Translations under genes and position numbers: made by a program
In this document: in pieces, positions 1-8,432 of the stretch
Layout of the letters: each line of letters begins with the position of its first letter
How positions within the stretch are numbered: the first letter of the stretch is position 1
Source of the DNA: Sphingobacteriia bacterium
GTDB lineage: Bacteria > Bacteroidota > Bacteroidia > Bacteroidales > UBA7960
Direction: 5' to 3'
DNA: 64,000 nucleotides
Assembly: GCA_011390785.1 (NCBI GenBank)
Contig: JAABRR010000002.1
Coordinates: 124,001 to 188,000, forward strand
Notes under the pieces: generated by a model
The model's input: only the letters and a program-made list of their open reading frames with translations
Told to the model about the DNA's origin: nothing
Databases searched by the model: none

Positions 1-598
1 ATTCTGCTTCGTTTCCATGGCTATCAGTAAACTTACCTTCTACATCAAGGCCAAGGTTCATATCTGCATACTCTTCAGGCAAAATAGCCAGCATATTTTG
101 TTTGTATTCGATAATTTTTTCTTTCAGTATAAAAGCTCGTGTATTGGGTCCGCCTGACTCAATAGTTGCTGCATTGCCACCATCAACAGGCTCCATAAGC
201 CAAAAACGAGATGAAGTGCTATAGTTATCTTTTGCTTGCATATTTAAGAGATACATAGTATCTGCTTCTTCAACGGGTATTTTGTCAACAGCAGCAATCA
301 TTTCTGCTCTCCAGATTCTTATTTGCTCTGTTAATTCTTTTGTTAATTGCTTCGCCTGCTGTGCTCCATCATAATAGGTCTGCACCCTTTCCGGGTTATT
401 CCTAAGTTGCTCTTCGAAAGAATTATATAGAAGTTCAATATTCCTTTCAAAGTTCCTGTTTGTCTGTTGCAGGCCCTGGTCAACCAAAACAAAGGCATCA
501 AGTACAGTTTTTGATACATTCAGGGCCAAAAGGGCCGTGAGTACCAGGTACATCATACCTATCAATTTTTGCCGTGGGGTTTGTTTTCCTCCTGCCAT
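1..598 (-). CDS. gldM: T9SS/gliding motor protein GldM (PorM), N-terminal part
   Basis: This is the periplasm-spanning partner of the T9SS motor: in the family a single N-terminal membrane helix associates with the GldL helices, and large periplasmic domains carry force to the outer-membrane GldK/GldN ring. The visible 199 codons begin MAGGKQTPRQKLIGMMYLVL, followed by the hydrophobic helix at about residues 13-35 (LALNVSKTVLDAF) and then a helical, charged region, the usual GldM opening. The gene runs off the left edge, so the rest (normally about 500 residues in total) is not visible. It lies 97 bases downstream of gldL on the same strand, in the conserved gldK-L-M order; gldN is expected outside the window. 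Confidence 0.95.
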   Translation of the reverse strand, partial: MAGGKQTPRQKLIGMMYLVLTALLALNVSKTVLDAFVLVDQGLQQTNRNFERNIELLYNSFEEQLRNNPERVQTYYDGAQQAKQLTKELTEQIRIWRAEMIAAVDKIPVEEADTMYLLNMQAKDNYSTSSRFWLMEPVDGGNAATIESGGPNTRAFILKEKIIEYKQNMLAILPEEYADMNLGLDVEGKFTDSHGNEAE

Positions 599-695
599 AT
601 AATTTTATCTATGTAGGTTAAAAATTATTCTGAGTTTGCTTAAAGGGCAAAAAAACTAATTCATGCCTGATATTGGTGATTGATAATTTACTTTA

Positions 696-1766
696 TTATT
701 TAGGCGCATTAAAATTCATGGCAGAAAGCATATTTCCGTAAACATTGTTGAGTGCTGTAATATTACGGGTAAGATTATCCATTTGATGCTGGTATTCTTT
801 AGTGCCCGAAGTGGAAACATTGATATTGTCAACAAAATTTTCAACTGCTTCTTTAATTTTACCTGTTGCCTGATACTGAGCATCAGTTGCCTGAAGTTGA
901 AGTTCGTAAACAGCGTTAAGAGCTTCTAAATTTTGAGCAGTTTTCATCATTTGCTCAGAGTATCTTTCTCCTTCATTACTTGATTTTTCGAGAGCTTCTA
1001 CTGTTTTTACCAAAAGTTCTGAACTATGACTGTAATTAGCTGCCAGTTCATTGGTATAACCGGTAATATTTTTAATACTATCACTATACTGTTTGGAAAG
1101 ATCAAGTTGTTGGCGTGCATTTTCTGCTGTTTCCCCGTAAGTATCGCTAAGCTGATTCATTGATGAAACAGTATTACGCAAACTGCCGGCATATTCTTCG
1201 GCCAGACTAAGATCGTGCTTCAGATATTCGTTGGTATTTTTATAGGATTGACTTAGCTCCAGTACTGATTGAGAAGCATTTTCCATATTTTGAATATAAC
1301 TCTGCGTTGCTATTGCTGAATTGGAGATGTCTGCCAGTTTGGAAGCATTAGTACTTAAATTTTGTAGGCCGGCACTAAGGTTCTCAATAAGCTCAGGACC
1401 AATATTGGCATCTTCAAGCATTTTATCGAGGTTAGACGAAAGAGCAATTTTCTGCACATTGCCCCCACCGACAAATCCGCCTCCGGAACGTACAAGTTGA
1501 TCTCTTTCTTTTCCAATGGAGCTTTCTTCTGTTTCTATTCCACCCAGTTCAGGGTAAACAAGTGTCCAGTCAGGTTCTTCATGGGGTTTTTCAAAAGCGG
1601 AAAAAAAGAAGATTATAGCTTCAACTGATAATCCTACCACCAACATAGTTCCTGCGTAAGGGTAATGTTGAATCTTAAACATAGCTCCAATAATTACTAC
1701 TGATGCTCCAATACCATAGAGTTTGGACATTAGGTTTTTAAAGGCTTTGGTTTCTGTGAAATTCAT
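696..1766 (-). CDS. gldL: T9SS/gliding motor protein GldL (PorL), long form
   Basis: GldL is the inner-membrane stator-like subunit that, with GldM, converts proton-motive force into motion for secretion and gliding. Two membrane helices are visible at about residues 15-32 and 39-57, joined by the conserved segment FKIQHYPYAGT. The second helix holds a buried glutamate (Glu49, in LSVEAIIFFF), and Lys31 and His34 lie between the helices, matching the charged residues known to matter in the family. After about residue 100 the protein is a long, Ser/Asn/Gln-rich helical region with heptad-like repeats (LSAGLQNLSTNASKLADIS), probably a cytoplasmic coiled coil. At 356 residues it is much longer than the roughly 215-residue Flavobacterium protein. 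It lies between gldK and gldM in one operon. Confidence 0.95.
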   Translation of the reverse strand: MNFTETKAFKNLMSKLYGIGASVVIIGAMFKIQHYPYAGTMLVVGLSVEAIIFFFSAFEKPHEEPDWTLVYPELGGIETEESSIGKERDQLVRSGGGFVGGGNVQKIALSSNLDKMLEDANIGPELIENLSAGLQNLSTNASKLADISNSAIATQSYIQNMENASQSVLELSQSYKNTNEYLKHDLSLAEEYAGSLRNTVSSMNQLSDTYGETAENARQQLDLSKQYSDSIKNITGYTNELAANYSHSSELLVKTVEALEKSSNEGERYSEQMMKTAQNLEALNAVYELQLQATDAQYQATGKIKEAVENFVDNINVSTSGTKEYQHQMDNLTRNITALNNVYGNMLSAMNFNAPK

Positions 1767-1848
1767 ATGAATACTTTATGAGAGATTACTAACTTAATTA
1801 TCTATGTGAAAAAACCCTGATTAATAAATATTATTGTATAGAAGAATG

Positions 1849-3147
1849 TTAATATACATTTGAAGCACCACTGCCGTCTACTCTGGATCTGCCAGGATAG
1901 GTCTGTACACAGCGGAAGCCAATATATGATTTTGCTGTATCCTGATATTCATAGGCTCTGGTTCCAACCTGTAATGCGAAACCAACATCTTTCCATGAGC
2001 CCCCCCTGATAGCTTTACGCTTAAGGGTAATAGGATCATCAGGTTTTGCTTCGTAATGGTAGTGCATATTCATATCATGACCAAAATTGTAGAAAGATTC
2101 GTCCCAGGCACTGATTGTCCATTCGGCAACGTTGCCAGACATATCATAAAGGCCAAAGTCGTTGGGTGGGTAATGGCCTACAATAACTGTTTGGAAACCA
2201 CCATCGTCTACATAATTGCCACGTAAAGGTTTGAAGTTGGCAAGGAAGCAACCATCGATATTGCGTGTGTAGGGGCCGCCCCATGGGTATGGATTCAGAT
2301 CCAGACCACCGCGCGCTGCATATTCCCATTCAGCTTCTGAAGGAAGTCTGAACTCTTGTGCAAAGGGTCTGTCGTTTCCGGCCAGATAACTGTTAAGAAA
2401 GTTGGTTCTCCAGATTGTGAAGGCTCTTGCCTGCGACCAGTTTACACCAACAACCGGGTAGTGATCGTAGGTTGGATGCCAGAAATATTGCTGTGTCATA
2501 GGCTCATTGTAGGCATAACTGAAATCGTGAATCCATGCAAGAGTATCAGGATATACTGCAGTTTCATATTCTACAACAAATTCATTTCTCGGGGTATTCC
2601 TTTCTGAACGTCTGGCAGCACGATTGATATCAATAATGTGATAGCGATAAATCAATTTGCGGCTATCAATTTCTACTCTTCTGAAAAATCTTTCTTGTTC
2701 AGGCAGAAAGAGTTCTTCCAGTACATCACGTTCTTCTTCTCCCTCCCATTGAATTCTCATTCTCCAATTGATAAGAGGCGGATCAATATCACGACCAGAC
2801 TCGTCCATCATAATAAGATGTTCTTCATTTATATCTGCAAGCAGAAGATGAGCGAGAGAGTCTCTAACCCAATGCACAAATTGTCTGTACTGATTATTGG
2901 TAATTTCGGTTTCGTCCATGTAAAAAGCAGGGAGAGAAACAGTTTTGGTTATAGCATTTTGTGAATAGGCTATATCCTGGTCTGAAGGGCCCATGTTAAA
3001 ACTTCCCATTGGTATATAAACCATACCTGGAGGATCAGCGTAGAAACCATCCGGACGATTTTGGACACCGGTTAAATGACCCTGGCCTGACCGGTCACAA
3101 CTGGTTATTAATACCACTAACGATGCAATTAATATTAACCTTTTCAT
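1849..3147 (-). CDS. gldK: T9SS/gliding lipoprotein GldK (PorK)
   Basis: GldK is an outer-membrane lipoprotein that, with GldN, forms the periplasmic ring of the T9SS. The N-terminus is a lipoprotein signal with the lipobox ITSC at about residues 14-17. The rest is a formylglycine-generating-enzyme (SUMF1-like) fold: PPGMVYIPMGSFNMGPSDQD near the start, ETEITNNQYRQFV, GVNWSQARAFTIW, RLPSEAEWEYAARGG, LYDMSGNVAEW and RGGSWKDVGFALQVGTR to the end. GldK proteins use this fold structurally and are not known as enzymes. It is 432 residues long, usual for the family. It sits between porP (109 bases upstream) and gldL (82 bases downstream), all on the minus strand. Confidence 0.95.
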   Translation of the reverse strand: MKRLILIASLVVLITSCDRSGQGHLTGVQNRPDGFYADPPGMVYIPMGSFNMGPSDQDIAYSQNAITKTVSLPAFYMDETEITNNQYRQFVHWVRDSLAHLLLADINEEHLIMMDESGRDIDPPLINWRMRIQWEGEEERDVLEELFLPEQERFFRRVEIDSRKLIYRYHIIDINRAARRSERNTPRNEFVVEYETAVYPDTLAWIHDFSYAYNEPMTQQYFWHPTYDHYPVVGVNWSQARAFTIWRTNFLNSYLAGNDRPFAQEFRLPSEAEWEYAARGGLDLNPYPWGGPYTRNIDGCFLANFKPLRGNYVDDGGFQTVIVGHYPPNDFGLYDMSGNVAEWTISAWDESFYNFGHDMNMHYHYEAKPDDPITLKRKAIRGGSWKDVGFALQVGTRAYEYQDTAKSYIGFRCVQTYPGRSRVDGSGASNVY

Positions 3148-3256
3148 GTTAATTCCTGATTTTATGACGACTATAAATAATATTTCTTAAATTATTGTTT
3201 CAAAATTAAACGAATATTGCCAGATTAAGTTACATTGGCATAGCATGAAACTATGA

Positions 3257-4216
3257 TTAAAGGAATCTGACATTTCTTTGTGTTTGTTGTATCTTTTCAA
3301 TATCGAGGCTAAAACTGTATCTTACCAAAATTTCGTGGCTACCCCAGCTTCTGGCATTTCTTCCTATTGGTGATAGTGTAATATCATACGAATAGCCAAT
3401 ACTGATTTGCTCGATTGAAAGTCCCAAAAGTATAACAGCTGCATCTTGTATTCGATAGCTTAAACCACCCCAAAAACGCTCACGATAAGTAATTATTGTG
3501 TTTAAATCGGTTTGAAAAGTACTAAAATCTGTTCTTAAGAGTACAGAAGGTGTAACAACAAATGCAGGGTAATTTGTTAGGATATAAGGGTAGCCTGCAG
3601 TAAGATAAACGTTTCTTCTTAACTGGTAAGGAGTATTGCCAACTTCGCGTTTTGTTTGAGCAATCTGGCTTACCGAAAGACCCGCCCATGATTTGTTGTC
3701 GAATTGATAAAAAACACCCAGAGCTCCATCGATAAACATTCTGGACTCTTCACCTGAGCCTTGTAGAGCAGGGTCTCCTTCTGATAAGGGTTTAAAACCA
3801 CCTACATCAAGACGTTTATCTAAAAATCCTATTTGACCACCAATACCTAATCTTCCATAATCCAAATCAAGGTGGTAAGCATATGTTAATTTTACTCCCA
3901 GTGCGGTTTCAAGACCTAATTGGTCTTGCACAAAACTTAGTCCAAGTCCTCCATTAAGAAAGCTAACTGGTGCATCAACAGTAAAACTGTATGTTTCCGG
4001 ATTTAGTGAATTATTTTCAGCATCCTGAAAACCAACCCATTGTTGGCGCGCAATGGCAATTGCACTTATAGCATTGTTTAATCCCGCATATCCAGGATTA
4101 AAAGCCATGCTATTAAACATGTTGTGACTAAATTGTGCTTCTTGTTGAGCCATTACCTTATTATCTATAAAAATGTAAGATAAAATGATAACTGTTGTAA
4201 TGGTAAACTTTCTCAT
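3257..4216 (-). CDS. porP: PorP/SprF-family outer-membrane beta-barrel protein
   Basis: Members of this family are about 320-residue outer-membrane barrels that work with T9SS; the copy next to gldK (PorP in Porphyromonas) is needed for secretion, whereas SprF-type copies serve single cargoes. The sequence has a signal peptide (MRKFTITTVIILSYIF, cleavage after MAQ) and the family signature QFSHNMFNSMAFNPGYAG near the mature start, then alternating barrel strands and an aromatic end (RYSFSLDIEK). I chose the ATG at 4216 because it starts directly at the signal peptide; an ATG at 4246 would add ten lysine-rich residues. It is first in the porP-gldK-gldL-gldM operon, which supports PorP rather than SprF, though the two cannot be separated with certainty by eye. 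Confidence 0.85.
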   Translation of the reverse strand: MRKFTITTVIILSYIFIDNKVMAQQEAQFSHNMFNSMAFNPGYAGLNNAISAIAIARQQWVGFQDAENNSLNPETYSFTVDAPVSFLNGGLGLSFVQDQLGLETALGVKLTYAYHLDLDYGRLGIGGQIGFLDKRLDVGGFKPLSEGDPALQGSGEESRMFIDGALGVFYQFDNKSWAGLSVSQIAQTKREVGNTPYQLRRNVYLTAGYPYILTNYPAFVVTPSVLLRTDFSTFQTDLNTIITYRERFWGGLSYRIQDAAVILLGLSIEQISIGYSYDITLSPIGRNARSWGSHEILVRYSFSLDIEKIQQTQRNVRFL

Positions 4217-4432
4217 TAAGGCTTTTTTATTATTTCGTTTTAGCACAAACGCAGAGATCTGTAAAAAATTGAATACCTGTAATTTTTTTAATGGGATAAC
4301 TTATTTTTTGAAGGGCGTAAAATTAATATTTTTTTATCAACAAGTAACTGTTAATAAGTTTTGGAACCATGATTTCAAAGAACTGTATGTTTTTCAAATT
4401 GTTGCAATAAAAATATAAGGATTATCGCACTA

Positions 4433-4464
4433 CAAATATAGAAACTATCTCAGATAAGCTTATC
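4433..4464 (-). promoter_or_regulatory. Candidate promoter and operator of the porP-gldKLM operon
   Basis: Read on the minus strand, 4440-4433 is TATATTTG, a perfect TAnnTTTG -7 box. Twelve bases upstream of it is a perfect 12-base palindrome, GATAAGCTTATC (4453-4464), positioned where the -33 element would be. This would give a leader of about 210 bases before the porP start at 4216. The rest of the 425-base gap between porP and the arginase-like gene (4217-4641) is A/T-rich and shows no coding potential. Promoter and operator roles are inferred from motif and position only. Confidence 0.4.
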
Positions 4465-4641
4465 AGTATTTATACGTGTTTTCTCACCGAAGAAATTACA
4501 TGCATCTTTGCGTAAAGCCCATAAAAGTAATATTTTTCGTTGAAAAAATATTGGTTTGAATATGTACAAATAGCTCAAAAAAGATCAATAACATATCCAT
4601 TCTTTTATAGGGTAAACAACCTGCCGTAAAACTCATGAGGG

Positions 4642-5823
4642 TTAAAGAAATTTTTGATAAACCTGCCACCATTTTTCTGGTAATTCTTCCTGGCAGGCAT
4701 CCTGATAATCTTTGTAAGAACAAGGGACTAAAAATTGTCTTTCGTATTTTGATTGTAAACCCTGGCATGGTACTTCCATCCACCAGCGATCACTAACCTT
4801 ACTTTTATAAAAGGTTATTTCATTCTGAAAATCTTTCATCGATACTACATATTTTATGTATGATGCAGTATCTTTTCTTTGTCTATCCGGGAAATCGTTT
4901 TTTCGGTGATAAAAGCCTTCCAGGAAATACCATATCATTTGTGCAGTAAGATGAGCAGTTTGTTCTCCGTTATCATAAGCAGGATTTATTTCATAAAATC
5001 CGATTGATGAAAGCTTATCGCTTAGGCCAGCATACCTTATAATCTGGCATGCTTCTTCACCATAAAACCCATTGGGCGATGCATTGGCATTTGCCGGCGC
5101 ATCTGATTGTCTTACACTGCTAATATCAAAACTTATCATATCAGCATTTCTTACAATGGGTTCAATTTCTTCAACATTCTTCCTTGCCTGCCCCAGTCTG
5201 TATATGTCGAAATGGAGCTTGTGCATTAGTTCAATAGCATCCTGGTCAACAAAATAAGTTTGATAGCCGAGATTGGTATAGTTGAAAAGGAAATTGGGTT
5301 GATGAGTCAGTATTTTATTCAGGTAATTATGGTTGCTTAATTTATCTTCATTAAGACCCAGATCAAATGAAGAATCGATGCTTACTATATTAATAATTTG
5401 CCCCAATGATTCGTATGCTCTGTAATTGGCATAACTCAGATCCTGGGTTCCTCCTAAAATGATGGGTATAATTTTTCTTTCGAGTAATTGGGCCACTATC
5501 GTTTTTACGGCAAAGTATGTGTCATCGGTAGTTTCACCTTGTTTGATATTACCCAGATCAGAAAGTTTAAGCTTAAATTGGCCCTGGTAGAGATTATACA
5601 GATATTTACGGACATAGTCTGGTGCAAAGGCACAACCCTGATTATCAGGGGCGTTTCGGTCTTCTTTTACTCCTATTATAGCTATATCTGTATCAGTGAG
5701 AGAAGGAAAGGGTGAATCTGTGTTATAGCTTTTAATTACATTACCCAGAAGCAGAGGGTGAGAGTTTTCAAAAAAGTTGATTTTCTTGAATTCCAAGGGT
5801 ACGAAAAAGTCAGCAATTTCCAT
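4642..5823 (-). CDS. Arginase/formimidoylglutamase-fold protein with lost metal ligands
   Basis: The 393-residue protein has the ureohydrolase (arginase, agmatinase, formimidoylglutamase) fold: NQGCAFAPDYVRKYLY, the strand IPIILGGTQDLSYANYRAYE (about 119-138), INIVSIDSSFD (144-154), MISFDISSVRQSDAP (229-243), and the C-terminal GFYEINPAYDNGEQTA. Active members bind two manganese ions through GGDHS, DAHAD and SFDIDxxDP. Here the His of GGDHS is Gln127, the His of DAHAD is Ser152 and the second Asp of SFDID is Ser235, so three of six ligands are missing while Asp150, Asp154 and Asp233 remain. Automated annotation would probably call it formimidoylglutamase, but catalysis by the usual mechanism is doubtful. 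The ATG at 5823 begins MEIADFFVPL and lies 17 bases after the topA stop; a longer reading would overlap topA. It is probably co-transcribed with topA. Confidence 0.75.
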   Translation of the reverse strand: MEIADFFVPLEFKKINFFENSHPLLLGNVIKSYNTDSPFPSLTDTDIAIIGVKEDRNAPDNQGCAFAPDYVRKYLYNLYQGQFKLKLSDLGNIKQGETTDDTYFAVKTIVAQLLERKIIPIILGGTQDLSYANYRAYESLGQIINIVSIDSSFDLGLNEDKLSNHNYLNKILTHQPNFLFNYTNLGYQTYFVDQDAIELMHKLHFDIYRLGQARKNVEEIEPIVRNADMISFDISSVRQSDAPANANASPNGFYGEEACQIIRYAGLSDKLSSIGFYEINPAYDNGEQTAHLTAQMIWYFLEGFYHRKNDFPDRQRKDTASYIKYVVSMKDFQNEITFYKSKVSDRWWMEVPCQGLQSKYERQFLVPCSYKDYQDACQEELPEKWWQVYQKFL

Positions 5824-5840
5824 ACTTAGTTTTAAATGGG

Positions 5841-8195
5841 TTATTTTTTGGTTTTGCCAGTGGCTTTGCCAGTTGCTTTTTTTCGTGTTGTACGTGATTT
5901 TTGAGTTGAGGTTCCTTCTTTTATAATATTTAAGCATTCTTCCAGAGATAGTTTCTCAGGATCTTTATCTTTAGGCAATTTATAATTCTGACCATCGGCA
6001 CTCAAATAGGCCCCCCAGCGCCCCTTTAAAATCTTTATAGAATCATTCTCTTTAAATTCCTTTATAATTTTTTCTTTATCCTTTATCCTTTTTTCTTCAA
6101 TTAATTCAATTGCGCGTTCAAGAGTTACGCTAAGAGGATCATCTTGTTTGGGAATAGAAACAAATTTGGAATCATACCTTAGATAGGGGCCAAAGCGTCC
6201 TACGGCTGCAACTATTTCTTTGCCTTCAAATGCACCAACTTTGCGGGGCAATTTAAACAGGTCAAGAGCTTCTTCAAGAGTAATAGTTTCCATGCTTTGG
6301 TCTTTTCTTATCCCCGCAAAAAGTGGCTTTTCTTCATCGTCGGGATGACCAATCTGGACCATTGGGCCAAAACGGCCTATCCGGGCAATAATATCTTTAC
6401 CTGTTTTGGGGTCTTTACCCAGAAGGCGCTCGCCTGAAAACCTTTCTGATTTTTGTAAGGTATTTTCTACTTTATCATGAAAGGGATAATAAAACTCCTT
6501 TATTACCCTGGTCCATTGCTTCATCCCCTGGGCTATATTGTCAAACTCTTTTTCAACGTTAGCCGTAAAGTTGTAATCCATGATTTGAACAAAATATTCC
6601 AGTAGAAAATTATTTACAACAATACCAATATCTGTAGGGAATAGTTTGTTTTTTTCAGCACCTGTAATTTCCGATTTTTTTTGCTCATCAATTTTGTTGT
6701 CTTTGAGAATAAGTTGTGTATATCCTCGTTTTGCTCCTTCCCGACTCTCTTTAACGACATATTCTCTCTTCTGGATGGTAGAAATGGTGGGGGCATAGGT
6801 AGAGGGCCTTCCAATGCCCAGTTCTTCCAGTTTTTTAACCAGGCTGGCTTCTGTATATCTTGCCGGGTGTTTGGTAAATCTTTCCTGGGCCAGAATATGG
6901 TCAGGCATTAACTCCTGTTTTATTTTCAGCGGTGGTAAAATACCTTCTTGTGCTTCATCGTCTTCATCATCGGTTGATTCGAGATAAACCTTCAGGAAAC
7001 CATCAAATTTCAGGACTTCTCCGGTTGCAATGAAATTCTCACTGGTGGTAGAAATTCCTATGGTAACATTGGTTTTTTCAAGCAGTGCATCGCTCATTTG
7101 TGATGCTATGGTTCTTTTCCAGATAAGATCGTATAACCTTCTCTCAGAATCGTCTGAACCTGCTTCCTGCACATTCATATAGGTAGGTCTGATGGCTTCA
7201 TGAGCTTCCTGTGCACCTTTTGATTTTGTGGAGTATTGTCTGATTTTGATGTATTCATCGCCAAAACTTTTGCTGATCATTTCTTTGGCCATACCAATGG
7301 CAGTATCAGAAAGGTTTACTGAATCGGTTCTCATATAGGTGATCTTACCTGATTCATAAAGCTTTTGTGCCACAAGCATGGTTCTTGAAACAGAAAATCC
7401 CAGTTTTCGGCTTGCCTCCTGCTGAAGTGTTGATGTTGTAAATGGAGCTGCAGGGGTTTTACGTGCTGGTTTTGTTTCTATATCATTGACAAAATATTGG
7501 GCATTTTTGCATTTTTCGAGAAACGTAAGTGCTTCTTCCCTGGTTTGAAAACGATGTGGCAGTTCAGCTTTTATGGTCGCAGGCTGTCCGTTATGCATTG
7601 CATAAAACAAGCCGGTAACCCTGAAGGACCCCATGGTTTTAAATTCCTGAATTTCCTTTTCGCGTTCAACAATTAAGCGAACAGCAACCGACTGCACCCT
7701 GCCTGCCGAAAGTGAAGGTTTAACTTTTTTCCAGAGAAGTGGCGATAGTTCAAAGCCTACCAGGCGATCCAGCACCCGGCGGGCCTGTTGGGCATCTACC
7801 AGGTTGAGATCGATACTGCGGGGCGACTCAATTGCATTTTTAATTGCAGTTTTGGTAATTTCATGAAAAACAATACGTTTACACTTTTTCAAATCCAGTT
7901 TGAGACTTTCGGCGAGATGCCAGCTGATTGCTTCTCCTTCACGGTCTTCATCAGTAGCAAGCCATACAACTTCTGCATCTTTTGAGAGTTTTTTCAGTTC
8001 GCTAACTACATTTTTCTTGTCCGCCGATATTTCATATATAGGTGTAAAGTTATTTTCTATATCTACGCCCAATTTCGTTTTTGAGAGATCTCTAACATGT
8101 CCAAAACTGGATTTAACCACGAAATCTTTTCCCAAAAAGCCTTCTATAGTTTTAGCTTTGGCCGGTGACTCAACAATTACAAGGTTTTTCACCAT
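5841..8195 (-). CDS. topA: DNA topoisomerase I (type IA)
   Basis: This enzyme relaxes negatively supercoiled DNA by single-strand passage. The Toprim domain opens the protein (LVIVESPAKAKTIEGFLG) with the acidic metal-binding motif ATDEDREGEAISWH near residues 93-106. The catalytic tyrosine is Tyr287 in ITYMRTDS. After the type IA core come C-terminal repeats with GRFGPMVQIG, GRFGPYLRY and GRWGAYLSADGQ, then a Lys/Arg/Thr-rich tail. There are no four-cysteine zinc fingers of the E. coli type; the glycine-rich repeats take their place, as in many Bacteroidota. The ATG at 8195 (MVKNLVIVESPA) was preferred to one at 8255, which adds 20 unconserved residues. It is divergent from miaB. Confidence 0.97.
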   Translation of the reverse strand: MVKNLVIVESPAKAKTIEGFLGKDFVVKSSFGHVRDLSKTKLGVDIENNFTPIYEISADKKNVVSELKKLSKDAEVVWLATDEDREGEAISWHLAESLKLDLKKCKRIVFHEITKTAIKNAIESPRSIDLNLVDAQQARRVLDRLVGFELSPLLWKKVKPSLSAGRVQSVAVRLIVEREKEIQEFKTMGSFRVTGLFYAMHNGQPATIKAELPHRFQTREEALTFLEKCKNAQYFVNDIETKPARKTPAAPFTTSTLQQEASRKLGFSVSRTMLVAQKLYESGKITYMRTDSVNLSDTAIGMAKEMISKSFGDEYIKIRQYSTKSKGAQEAHEAIRPTYMNVQEAGSDDSERRLYDLIWKRTIASQMSDALLEKTNVTIGISTTSENFIATGEVLKFDGFLKVYLESTDDEDDEAQEGILPPLKIKQELMPDHILAQERFTKHPARYTEASLVKKLEELGIGRPSTYAPTISTIQKREYVVKESREGAKRGYTQLILKDNKIDEQKKSEITGAEKNKLFPTDIGIVVNNFLLEYFVQIMDYNFTANVEKEFDNIAQGMKQWTRVIKEFYYPFHDKVENTLQKSERFSGERLLGKDPKTGKDIIARIGRFGPMVQIGHPDDEEKPLFAGIRKDQSMETITLEEALDLFKLPRKVGAFEGKEIVAAVGRFGPYLRYDSKFVSIPKQDDPLSVTLERAIELIEEKRIKDKEKIIKEFKENDSIKILKGRWGAYLSADGQNYKLPKDKDPEKLSLEECLNIIKEGTSTQKSRTTRKKATGKATGKTKK

Positions 8196-8432
8196 AATCA
8201 ATTTCTTTAAAATTCTAAAATAAGGTTGCAAAGCTACAGAATAAATTTTAAACAAATAATTCGTAATTTGAAAATGAATTTTTCTTTAGCAAAGGGTAAA
8301 ACAAAAAATGATGGGAATTTAATTAATTTTACGCATTTTGTAAAAACACTGAGAATGCAAGAGTAAGAACTTTATCAAGTAATAAATGTAAGTGTATTTT
8401 CAGGTTTTATTTTTAATTCAGAAAATCCTTTT

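Noticed and set aside
2638-2964. 108-residue plus-strand ORF inside gldK
   Set aside because: It is antisense to a clear gldK coding region and has no protein-like features.
4496-4783. 95-residue minus-strand ORF overlapping the end of the arginase-like gene
   Set aside because: It overlaps a well-supported coding sequence in another frame and its residues look random.
4642-5937. Longer start at 5937 for the arginase-like protein
   Set aside because: It would overlap the 3' end of topA by 97 bases, and the added residues are simply the out-of-frame reading of the lysine-rich topA tail.
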